Shown: positions 30,898 to 37,098 of the stretch, piece by piece
How positions within the stretch are numbered: the first letter of the stretch is position 1
How the letters are laid out: each line of letters opens with the position of its first letter
Virus record (IMG/VR): IMGVR_UViG_3300042879_003287
Span: 1-37,098 of that record
Source: a virus
Reading direction: 5' to 3' (one strand)
Length of the DNA stretch: 37,098 nucleotides
Notes under the pieces: generated by a model
Told to the model about the DNA's origin: nothing
What the model saw: only the letters and a program-made list of their open reading frames with translations
The model's database searches: none
Translations under genes and position numbers: made by a program

Positions 30898-32600
30898 CCG
30901 AGGCGTGGGCCGCAGGGCACGAGGTAACACTGACGCCGCCGAAGCCAGGCGTGGTGGCGTGGGCTGAGTCGAATCTGAAGCTCTCCGAGCGCATCACCAA
31001 TAAGCCGGGGAGTTATCTGACCCAGCGCACTCCGTATGTGCGCGAAGTGTTGGAGTGCTTTGCGGACGATAGGGTGCGGCGGCTTGCCTTGGTGTGGGGC
31101 GCGCAGACGAGCAAGACCACGGCCATCATTGTGGGCATGGCTTACAAGCTGGACGTAAATCCCGCCCCGTGTCTTTGGGTCATGCCTTCGACGCACTTGG
31201 CTCGGTCATTCTCCGAGACTCGATGGATGCCGCTCATAGATCAGAACCCGACTTTGGCGCGGCACAAGCAGGCCGACCCCGACAAGTATCGACTCTTAGA
31301 GCAACACTTTGACCGCATGAGCGTGTGGTTCACGGGCAGCAACTCGCCGGCCTCGCTTTCCTCGCGTTCGATTGCCGCGCTGTGCATGGACGAATTGGAC
31401 AAATTTCCCGCGAAGGGTGGCAAAGAGTCGGCGCCTTTGCAGTTGGCCGAGGCCCGTGTGGCGACTTACCCGCAGCACATCATCGTAACGACCTCAACCC
31501 CGACCTACGAAGACGGGGCGATCTGGACGGAATGGCTGAAGGGCGACCAGCGCAAATACTTCGTGCCGTGCCTTGGCTGCGGCGATGCGTGGTCTTTGGA
31601 ATGGGAGCACATCAAATGGGATGAGACGGCCAAGCAAGACGAAGGCTGGAACATGGAGCGGGTGGCCGCAACGGCGCGGTGTGTTTGTCCTGCCTGTGGT
31701 CACGCGCACGAGGAGGCCGACAAGCAAGAGATGCTTGAGCGCGGAGAGTGGAGGCCCACGGATTTTGCCGCCGAGCCAGGGCGGCGCAGCTATCACTTGT
31801 CTTCTCTCTACGCACCGTGGCGGAAGTGGGCGGATTTGGCCGTGAAGTTTTTGCAAGACCGAGAGGCGCCGGGCGGATTGCAGGATTTCTACAACCGAGA
31901 ACTGGCGATCCCTTGGAAGGTCGAAGGCTCACGCATCACGACTGCCATGATCCGCGAGCGCATCGACGCCTCGCCCAAGTATCTGCTGGGGCAACCGCCG
32001 AGTGACGGGGTGCTGGCCCGGCTCATGGCTGTGGACGTGCAGCAAACCGAACTGTGGTGGCTGGTTCGCCAACTGCACGAAGACGGGAGTAGCTATCTCG
32101 TGCAATACGGGTCGGCCTTGGGGTGGGGCGGGCTGTCAGAGAAATTCCGCGAGCTTGGTTGCCAGTGGGGGATTGTGGACGCGGGCTATGCGGCCAAGGC
32201 GACTTCGGGCGTTTACAACTTTGTTTTCGGGACTGCGGGCAAATTCTGCGCGGCCTTCGGGCGAACCAAAAAGCACAACTCGTCTTTGAAGCCTTGGGAG
32301 ACGGGCGAGCTTCAGATCGACGGCACCCGCACCATCCGCCAAATGCGCTTCGATGCGTTGCTCTGGCAGGAGCGGCTTTACCACGATGTGCTACGGGATG
32401 GCCGCGTGCCGTGGTATTTGCCGCGTGATCTGGCCAAGGACTACGTTTCGCAGATGCAAAACGAGGCGCTGGTAGACGATAAGGACGAAAAGAAGTGGCA
32501 ACGATTCGGCCCCAACCACTTGGCCGACTGCGAGAAAATGGCGCTGGTTTACATGGATTGCTTCTTGTCGGCCTTCCGCGCACAGAACGCCACTCCTTGA
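30813..32600 (+). CDS. Terminase large subunit (GpA family)
   Basis: This protein (595 aa from the GTG at 30813) cuts DNA and powers packaging. The ATPase part begins near residue 50 with VAWAESNLKLSERITNKPG and has VWGAQTSKT (about 94-102) as a Walker A variant and CMDELDKFP as Walker B. A zinc-binding insert follows (CLGCGDAW ... CVCPACGH). The nuclease part has AVDVQQTELW, VDAGYAAKATSGVYNF and NHLADCEKMALVY, supplying the acidic residues. The frame is open to 30351, but that part overlaps the small subunit in another phase and has repetitive, Gly/Arg-rich composition, so I discard it. GTG at 30951 or 30954 are other possible starts. Confidence 0.85.
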   Translation: MGRTGDLDATEALSDPAAVIVGGDREGLAEAWAAGHEVTLTPPKPGVVAWAESNLKLSERITNKPGSYLTQRTPYVREVLECFADDRVRRLALVWGAQTSKTTAIIVGMAYKLDVNPAPCLWVMPSTHLARSFSETRWMPLIDQNPTLARHKQADPDKYRLLEQHFDRMSVWFTGSNSPASLSSRSIAALCMDELDKFPAKGGKESAPLQLAEARVATYPQHIIVTTSTPTYEDGAIWTEWLKGDQRKYFVPCLGCGDAWSLEWEHIKWDETAKQDEGWNMERVAATARCVCPACGHAHEEADKQEMLERGEWRPTDFAAEPGRRSYHLSSLYAPWRKWADLAVKFLQDREAPGGLQDFYNRELAIPWKVEGSRITTAMIRERIDASPKYLLGQPPSDGVLARLMAVDVQQTELWWLVRQLHEDGSSYLVQYGSALGWGGLSEKFRELGCQWGIVDAGYAAKATSGVYNFVFGTAGKFCAAFGRTKKHNSSLKPWETGELQIDGTRTIRQMRFDALLWQERLYHDVLRDGRVPWYLPRDLAKDYVSQMQNEALVDDKDEKKWQRFGPNHLADCEKMALVYMDCFLSAFRAQNATP

Positions 32601-32619
32601 CACAAGCAACGAGGGCATG
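32597..32619 (+). promoter_or_regulatory. TTGACA-type start element, copy at the connector gene after terminase
   Basis: TTGACAC at 32597 (terminase TGA stop inside it) is followed by CGAGGGC and the ATG at 32617, 20 nt from the first T. The stretch GAGGGCATGACCGA is shared with the copy inside the prohead protease gene. Confidence 0.65.
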
Positions 32620-32877
32620 ACCGATGCGTCGATGCTCGCCCGTGTCTTCACGGCGTCCGAACTTTCCCAACTCAAAGCAAGCTGCAAGGCGCAAATTCTG
32701 GCGGGCGGCGCCTCTCAAGCGTTTGTTTTGTCAAGCAGCGTGGGCGGTCGGTCGGTGACGCTTCAGAAGAGTTACGATGCATGGGAAATGCTCGGCCTTA
32801 TCGAGACGGCCCTTGCCATCAATGCCGGCGACATCGGCAACGACCGCGCCACCCGCGCCCAATACGGAGTATATTAA
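32617..32877 (+). CDS. Small head connector protein (gpW-like position)
   Basis: This 86-aa protein is helical-beta (ARVFTASELSQLKASCKAQILAGGASQAFVLS, then SVTLQKSYDAWEMLGLIETALA). Between large terminase and portal, lambdoid phages carry gpW, a small connector of similar size that stabilises the filled head. I assign it by position and size. It ends 1 nt before the portal start. The start carries a strong TTGACA-type element. Confidence 0.6.
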   Translation: MTDASMLARVFTASELSQLKASCKAQILAGGASQAFVLSSSVGGRSVTLQKSYDAWEMLGLIETALAINAGDIGNDRATRAQYGVY

Positions 32878-32878
32878 A

Positions 32879-34927
32879 ATGGCCAACCTCATCGACAAAA
32901 TGGCCAAGGCGCTGGGCTTCTCACGCATGGTCGAAGCCGCCAACTGGCGCCCGGAAGAACGCGCATGGGTGCAGTCGCAGGCGCAGGACAGCAAGGTGGA
33001 TATTTCCAACGGCGACCGCGTGCGCCTGCTCGGCCTGTCGCGCAAACTTTTTTACAACAACGCGATCGTCAGAAGCGCCATCCGCGACAAGGCGACCTAC
33101 TCGGTCGGCTCGGCCATCGCCCCGCAGGCCAACAGCGGCGATCCTGCATGGGATGACGCCGCCGAAGCGTGGTGGGATAACTGGAGCAAGTCGCCCGAAA
33201 TCAGCGAGCGCCACGATATGCGCCGGCTGCAAATGCTCGTTTCCGAGGCCATCGACCGCGACGGCGAAATCTTTTGCATCCTGACCAACAAGCGCGACGG
33301 GATACCCGCCGTCCAAGTGGTCGAGTCGCACCGCGTGGCCAACCCGCCCGACAAGGCCGACCAGATCATTGATGGCGTGAGCCTCGACCGCTTTGCGCGT
33401 CCGCTCGCTTATCATGTGGTCGAGGGCGACACCTTCAGCCAGCGCACCAGCCGCAGCATCCAGGCGGATCTAATGCTCCACGTTTACGAGCCCGAACGCC
33501 CCGACCAAGTGCGCGGGTATCCCGCCGTGGCCGTGGCGCTGAACAACCTCCTCGACCGCGACGAACTTCTGCGATTTGAAATGCAGGCCGCGAAGATCGG
33601 CAGCAGCATCGGCCTTGTCGTTCAGAACGCGCAGGGCGGGGTGGGGGCCGAGGGATTCTTTGGCGACTTGTCCAAGAGCGCGGGCGAAAGCCTGACACGC
33701 GAAACGGTTTTCGGCGGCGGCATGATCCCGCGACTGAAGGCCACCGAGCGCATCGAGTCCTTCATGATGAACCGCCCCAACGAAAAGTTGGACGCGCATC
33801 TGGAGCAATACATTCGCGCTGCTGCTCTGGGCCTTGGCCTGCCTTACGAGTTTATCTGGGACACCTCCGCTGTCGGCGGCGTGGCCCAGCGTTTCATTAT
33901 CCAAAAAGCCGCCCGCGCCTTTGCCGCACGGCAAGACGTTCTTATCTCCTCCTTCCTTGGCAAGCTCTGGAACTACGCGATCGCCAACGCCATGCGCCGC
34001 CGCGAACTGCCGCAGAATCCCAACTGGCGCAGCGTTCACTGGCAGACACCGCGCTCGATCACGGTGGACGTAGGCCGCGAAGCCGCCGCCCGCCGCGACG
34101 ATGTGAAGGCCGGGCTCATGACCTTGGCCGACTTCTTTGGCGAGCAGGGGCTCGATTGGAAAACCGCCATGCAGGAAATCGCTGCCGAGCGTCAGTTCGC
34201 CGCCGAGCTCGGCGTGGTGGTCGGCGTCGAGCGCACCGAGGGGGCGACGGTCATCGACCCTGTGCCCACAGGGGACGGCGGTTCAACTCCGCCCGCCTCC
34301 ACCGACGCAGGATTTGCTCAACTGGACTGCGGCACGGGCGCTGGCGGGTTTAAGCCGGGGAATGATTGTGCGCGTGGTGGGCGCGGTGGCTCAAAAAAAA
34401 AGACTGAAAACGAGCCAAGCTCTCCGGGCCAATCAAAACACAAGGCAATTAACGACTTTGAGGACTCAAAAAGAAACCAATCGTTTGAGTCAATAATTGT
34501 CGTTGATAAAAACGGCGATGTTCTTTTTGAAGGAGATGGCGACGAAAAAAGCGTTCTTATACCAGCAGGCACAGTTCAAGAATTAGATGGCGTTGGTGGC
34601 CTTACCATTTCGCACAACCACCCCGGCGGAATGTCTTTTAGTGAGCGAGACTGGCAAACCGCAAAAGAACTGAATGTTGATGAGATTCGAGCAGTGTCCG
34701 AAAAATACACTTACGTTCTTAAAAAACCAGAGCGGCAACCTTGGCCAACAAAAACGCCAGTTGAATTGATAAGAGACCAATCAGAGGGCCCGATATTCAA
34801 CAAATACAACGATTTGGTATTACAAGAGAAAATGTCGATACCCGAAGCCAATGAAGAATACTGGCACGAAGTAACCGGCGGCATAGCAAAATATTTCGGA
34901 GCATCCTATGAGCGAATCAAAAAATAA
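32879..34927 (+). CDS. Portal protein with a C-terminal JAB/RadC-like extension
   Basis: Residues 1 to about 460 form the portal (Phage_portal_2/gpB-like): RMVEAANWRPEERAW, a KATYSVGSA region, VVESHRVANPPDKA, and GLPYEFIWDTSAVGGVAQRF followed by the stem helices. This ring threads DNA into the capsid. After a Gly-rich linker with CGTGAGGFKPGNDCARGG (C484-C497) comes an unrelated domain: SIIVVDKNGDVLF near 538, and SHNHPGGMSFSERD with H579, H581 and D591, the HxH-P-x5-SxxD pattern of JAMM/RadC domains. The extension, from about 34380, is more AT-rich than the portal part. It may be a JAB-type isopeptidase or effector carried in the virion. Start 32879 lies 1 nt after the upstream stop. Confidence 0.85.
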   Translation: MANLIDKMAKALGFSRMVEAANWRPEERAWVQSQAQDSKVDISNGDRVRLLGLSRKLFYNNAIVRSAIRDKATYSVGSAIAPQANSGDPAWDDAAEAWWDNWSKSPEISERHDMRRLQMLVSEAIDRDGEIFCILTNKRDGIPAVQVVESHRVANPPDKADQIIDGVSLDRFARPLAYHVVEGDTFSQRTSRSIQADLMLHVYEPERPDQVRGYPAVAVALNNLLDRDELLRFEMQAAKIGSSIGLVVQNAQGGVGAEGFFGDLSKSAGESLTRETVFGGGMIPRLKATERIESFMMNRPNEKLDAHLEQYIRAAALGLGLPYEFIWDTSAVGGVAQRFIIQKAARAFAARQDVLISSFLGKLWNYAIANAMRRRELPQNPNWRSVHWQTPRSITVDVGREAAARRDDVKAGLMTLADFFGEQGLDWKTAMQEIAAERQFAAELGVVVGVERTEGATVIDPVPTGDGGSTPPASTDAGFAQLDCGTGAGGFKPGNDCARGGRGGSKKKTENEPSSPGQSKHKAINDFEDSKRNQSFESIIVVDKNGDVLFEGDGDEKSVLIPAGTVQELDGVGGLTISHNHPGGMSFSERDWQTAKELNVDEIRAVSEKYTYVLKKPERQPWPTKTPVELIRDQSEGPIFNKYNDLVLQEKMSIPEANEEYWHEVTGGIAKYFGASYERIKK

Positions 34928-35111
34928 AAGCATATTGCTCGACGGTGAAAATGCCTTTCCCGATTTCGGCAATCCAAAATGGGTTGCAGCTATGAGGAAA
35001 AAATATGCAGACAACTCAGAAGAGAACACCGAAATGTCTGCGCGTGCGCGCAAGAAAAAGCGGATTTACAAGCGCAAAAACACAAAGAAGACAAGTGGCT
35101 CCATCTCTTAA
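34908..35111 (+). CDS. Small AT-rich ORF after the portal-JAB gene
   Basis: This 67-aa protein begins inside the end of the portal gene (20-base overlap) and is Lys/Asn-rich with a basic C-terminus (MSARARKKKRIYKRKNTKKTSGS). It has the same AT-rich composition as the JAB-like extension, so both were probably acquired together. No motif is recognised. If the extension is toxic, this would be a candidate immunity or adaptor protein; that is speculation from position alone. Confidence 0.4.
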   Translation: MSESKNKSILLDGENAFPDFGNPKWVAAMRKKYADNSEENTEMSARARKKKRIYKRKNTKKTSGSIS

Positions 35112-35187
35112 AAAGTTTGTTGCCTCAGTCTTTGGGGGCATCCTTGCCGTTATCGGCTACAAGCTGGCCGGACTGTTCATCCCTTGA
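35095..35187 (+). CDS. Very small hydrophobic peptide
   Basis: This 30-aa peptide starts with a GTG at 35095, overlapping the previous gene by 17 bases, and has one hydrophobic segment (FVASVFGGILAVIGYKLAGLFIP). An ATG in the same frame at 35005 would give 60 aa but a basic, repetitive start. Its stop, TGA at 35185-35187, lies in the TTGACA element of the protease gene. Translation is uncertain. Confidence 0.35.
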   Translation: MAPSLKKFVASVFGGILAVIGYKLAGLFIP

Positions 35188-35207
35188 CATGAGCCGCCGC
35201 CTATATG
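35184..35207 (+). promoter_or_regulatory. TTGACA-type start element, copy at the prohead protease gene
   Basis: TTGACATG at 35184 is 21 nt before the ATG at 35205. The GAGGGC part is not kept (CGCCGCCTAT instead), so this is a weaker copy than the one inside the gene at 35641. Confidence 0.45.
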
Positions 35208-36065
35208 GCGGATCTAAAATTTGAAGGCATCTCGGTAGCGACCGTTGGCCCCGCGCTCGGCCACGAGATGTTCGTGGACGATGTGACCCTTCTCCAAGCC
35301 GAACAGGCGGGGCAGGCTGGTAGCCCGGTCAAAGTGTTTGTCGATCACGACGAGTCCATCGACTCCCTCATCGGCCTGCTCAACAACTTCCGCATCGAGC
35401 AAGACCAACTGCGCGCCGATTTGGAACTGCTTTCGGCTCACCCGCAGGCGGAGTTCTACGCCGAGATTCTGAGTAAAGCGCCTGGCCGCGTCGGATTTTC
35501 AATGGCCTTCAGTGGCAAGCCCGAAGAAGTGGGCGACCGCCGTTTTGCCCGCGTCGAAAATCTGGTCAGCGTTGACCTCGTTTCGCGCCCCGCCGCAAAC
35601 CGCGAAGGCGTCTTCCGCGCCGGCAGCGAGCCCGTCCAAGTTGACACCTCGGCGGAGGGCATGACCGAATCTTCTGTCACCGAACAAGTCGAGTTTGACG
35701 CGAAAGCCGCCATTGAGGCGCTGACCGCCGTTGTCTCCAAGCTCGAAGAATCCGTCGCCGCGATCGCTGCCGACAAATCCGAACCCGCCGAGGCTGAAGT
35801 TGTCGCCGAGGAAGTGAAGTCCGAAGAGGTCGCGCCCGCTCCCGAAGCCGCCGAACTCTCCGCTCTCTCCGCGAAAGTCGCCGAGCTTGAAATCGCTCTC
35901 GCCGCCAAAGGCAGCGAGGCCGTCGCCAGCAACGCCGTCGCCTCCGAAGACCCCGTCGAGCAGTTCAAAGCTGCCAGCGAGTCGAAGGACTGGAAGCGCG
36001 CCGCGCAAATCTTTTCCGCGAACAAGAGCGCCATTTTCCGCGCTCGCAACGCCAGAACTTTCTAA
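35205..36065 (+). CDS. Prohead protease with in-frame C-terminal scaffold
   Basis: This 286-aa protein has two parts. Residues 1-150 form a prohead protease of the U35/S78 group: FVDHDES with H48, GRVGFSMAF with S99 and ARVENLVSVDLVSRPAAN, which matures the capsid and cleaves scaffold. From residue 153 on, acidic Ala/Glu-rich helical sequence forms a scaffold with a basic C-terminal tail (DWKRAAQIFSANKSAIFRARNARTF), like coat-binding tails of scaffolds. An internal in-frame start with a TTGACA element should also make the scaffold alone (see the separate CDS). It lies directly ahead of the major capsid gene, as in lambda C/Nu3. Confidence 0.82.
   Translation: MADLKFEGISVATVGPALGHEMFVDDVTLLQAEQAGQAGSPVKVFVDHDESIDSLIGLLNNFRIEQDQLRADLELLSAHPQAEFYAEILSKAPGRVGFSMAFSGKPEEVGDRRFARVENLVSVDLVSRPAANREGVFRAGSEPVQVDTSAEGMTESSVTEQVEFDAKAAIEALTAVVSKLEESVAAIAADKSEPAEAEVVAEEVKSEEVAPAPEAAELSALSAKVAELEIALAAKGSEAVASNAVASEDPVEQFKAASESKDWKRAAQIFSANKSAIFRARNARTF
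35641..35663 (+). promoter_or_regulatory. TTGACA-type start element inside the protease gene
   Basis: TTGACACCTC at 35641 is followed by GCGGAGGGC and ATG at 35661, exactly 20 nt apart. It shares GAGGGCATGACCGA with the copy at 32611-32624. It sits inside an open reading frame, in frame with it, where no gene junction would otherwise require it. Confidence 0.72.
35661..36065 (+). CDS. Nested scaffold protein from an internal in-frame start
   Basis: An ATG at 35661 (residue 153 of the protease reading frame) would make a 134-aa scaffold separately. The product is acidic and helical (EALTAVVSKLEESVAAIAADKSEPAEAE and on), with a basic coat-binding end. The start is preceded by a full copy of the recurring TTGACA element. 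In lambda, gene C protease and Nu3 scaffold are arranged this way, from overlapping frames of one region; many copies of scaffold are needed per head and a few of protease. The nested start is therefore well supported but not proven. Confidence 0.7.
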   Translation: MTESSVTEQVEFDAKAAIEALTAVVSKLEESVAAIAADKSEPAEAEVVAEEVKSEEVAPAPEAAELSALSAKVAELEIALAAKGSEAVASNAVASEDPVEQFKAASESKDWKRAAQIFSANKSAIFRARNARTF

Positions 36066-36117
36066 GGGCCAACCCCCAAAGAAAAACCAACAACAACCCG
36101 AAAAAACCTAAAATAAT

Positions 36118-36966
36118 ATGGCAAACGTATTCGATTCAGCACTCGTCGTAGCGACGATCTCTGAACAGGTGCAGACGGTGCTCGCCAACCGGTTGGCCCC
36201 GCTTCGCATCTTCAGCACGGATTTCTCCAACGAAGTCCGCAAACCCAAGGACACCATTCAGGTGCCCCTCGTCACGGCCACCAGCGCCACGACCACCAAC
36301 CCGACCGATTTCACCCCGGCTTCCGACGTTACCGTTGGTAAGGCGACCGTGACGCTCGACCACTACAGCCAGTTCTTCGGCATCACACAGGCCGACCTCG
36401 CTTTGGGTCATCGTCTGGAGAATCTGGTGCGTATCAACCTCAACGCTCTCGCCGACAAACTGTTCTCGGTGGCGATCACCCCGATCACCACGGTTAACTT
36501 CGGCGCGGCCACGGTTACCACGACCACCATCACCCCCGGTTCCGGCCATCTCGCTTCCCTGTGGAGCGCGATCAGCAAGAGCGACCGCAAGGGTCTGGTT
36601 GTTACTCCCGAAATCTACAGCAAGTTGATCCCGACCAACGCCGACTTCCTGCCGCTCCAAAACGGAGCCTACGGATTCGACCAGGGCATCTACTACGCCA
36701 ACAGCTTCAGCGGTGCTGTCGCGGGCCTCGACGGCTTCGCGGTTTCGCCCGAAGCGGTTGCGGTGGCCTCGGCCATGCCCGTCATCGATCCGGCGGTCGC
36801 TAACCTCCTCTACGTCTCGGACAACGTGACGCTTGAGCAGCTTGGCATGACCGTCATGTATAACATCACCGCCTCGCAGTCCACCCGCACGGTGACTGCC
36901 TCGGTCGAAGTTATGTTCGGATCGGCAGCCGGTCTGACCAGCGGCACCTGCGCGCTCATCATCTAA
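36118..36966 (+). CDS. Major capsid protein
   Basis: This 282-aa protein is the likely major capsid protein: MANVFDSALVVATISEQVQTVLANRLAPLRIFSTDFSNEV, then strand-rich T-loop sequence (TIQVPLVTATSATTTNPTDF) and a C-terminal LYVSDNVTLEQLGMTVMYN segment, as seen in the P22/HK97-like coat fold. It follows the protease-scaffold gene, the standard order, and is followed by a hairpin-rich region. The 52-bp upstream gap is A-rich (AAAAAACCTAAAATAAT before ATG) with no TTGACA element or Shine-Dalgarno, so its initiation differs from other late genes. No Ig-like insertion is seen. Confidence 0.83.
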   Translation: MANVFDSALVVATISEQVQTVLANRLAPLRIFSTDFSNEVRKPKDTIQVPLVTATSATTTNPTDFTPASDVTVGKATVTLDHYSQFFGITQADLALGHRLENLVRINLNALADKLFSVAITPITTVNFGAATVTTTTITPGSGHLASLWSAISKSDRKGLVVTPEIYSKLIPTNADFLPLQNGAYGFDQGIYYANSFSGAVAGLDGFAVSPEAVAVASAMPVIDPAVANLLYVSDNVTLEQLGMTVMYNITASQSTRTVTASVEVMFGSAAGLTSGTCALII

Positions 36967-36971
36967 GGCTC

Positions 36972-37098
36972 GTGTGTTCACCTCCCGGCGGTTTGAGTGG
37001 CCCGCCGGGAGTTTCCATCTGGGTTTCGACCCGAAGGGTCGCGCTTCCACTCAGCGCGGCCCTTTCCTTTTGTAGTCAGTGGCAAAGATTCATCTCGG
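36972..37098. repeat. Direct terminal overlap (copy 2 of 2), with partial glycosyltransferase start
   Basis: This is identical to 1-127. It contains the second copies of the two hairpins, and bases 37079-37098 are the first 20 bases of the first glycosyltransferase gene. It should be removed once when the sequence is closed. Confidence 0.93.

Noticed and set aside
2392-35207. TTGACA sites as ordinary sigma-70 promoters
   Set aside because: No TATAAT-like hexamer follows at 16-18 bp; the start codon itself occupies that region.
36136-37050. Long minus-strand ORF opposite the capsid gene (304 aa)
   Set aside because: It is antisense to a clear capsid gene, has Arg/Gly/His-rich composition and no motif; high GC produces such frames.
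1-37098. 127-base repeat as a biological terminal repeat
   Set aside because: The length equals a common assembly k-mer and the repeat cuts through the start of a gene, so a circular join is more likely.
1-37098. CRISPR arrays or tRNA genes
   Set aside because: I found no regular direct-repeat array with spacers and no complete cloverleaf; the only tRNA-like sequence is the 20-base att core.

Overview
The window is the complete genome of a temperate tailed phage (siphovirus type), closed into a circle. Bases 1-127 are repeated exactly at 36972-37098, so the unique circle is 36,971 bp, and the MCP-to-glycosyltransferase junction runs across the window ends. A tyrosine integrase, an excisionase-like protein, paired ribbon-helix-helix regulators and a candidate attP show a lysogenic lifestyle. 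The short tape measure (452 aa), tail-tube candidate, tail-terminator-like protein and fibres argue for a short non-contractile tail. The genome is GC-rich, with patches of lower GC. No gene identifies the host, so I name none.

Layout on the circle. (1) Late rightward block, 30358 to the end and on through 1-18290: terminase small and large subunits, small connector, portal with a C-terminal JAB/RadC-like extension, two small AT-rich ORFs, prohead protease with a nested scaffold, major capsid protein, two glycosyltransferases, connector and tail genes, tail terminator, tail tube, tape measure, distal tail genes, a very Ser/Thr-rich tail protein, a third glycosyltransferase, an RmlC-like cupin, fibres and baseplate genes, then lysis genes (holin-like, lipoprotein, amidase). 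(2) Leftward block 18360-21424: a four-gene ATGA-overlapping operon (metallophosphoesterase, HTH protein, HExxH metalloprotease, two-TM protein), the attP candidate, the integrase and an RHH repressor candidate. (3) Rightward early block 21525-30147: RHH protein, excisionase-like protein, many small overlapping genes, a PDDEXK nuclease, an annealing-type recombination protein with an SSB-like tail, a RecE/Exo VIII-like exonuclease, an HNH protein, a wHTH protein and a lambda-O-like initiator gene that carries palindromic iterons.

The most interesting items are: (a) a recurring element made of TTGACA about 20 nt before a start codon, often ending GAGGGCATG, at most of the non-overlapping gene junctions; (b) a copy of that element inside the prohead protease gene, in frame, marking an independent scaffold start; (c) three glycosyltransferases and a sugar-epimerase-like cupin inside the virion gene block, next to a protein rich in Ser/Thr, suggesting phage-encoded virion glycosylation; (d) a portal with an AT-rich JAB-like C-terminal module; (e) a lambda-like origin inside the initiator gene; (f) an attP candidate whose core looks like the 3' end of a tRNA, flanked by 11-bp repeats.

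Most genes overlap by ATGA or GTGA, so translational coupling is the rule. All functions below are read from motifs and context; no database search was possible.
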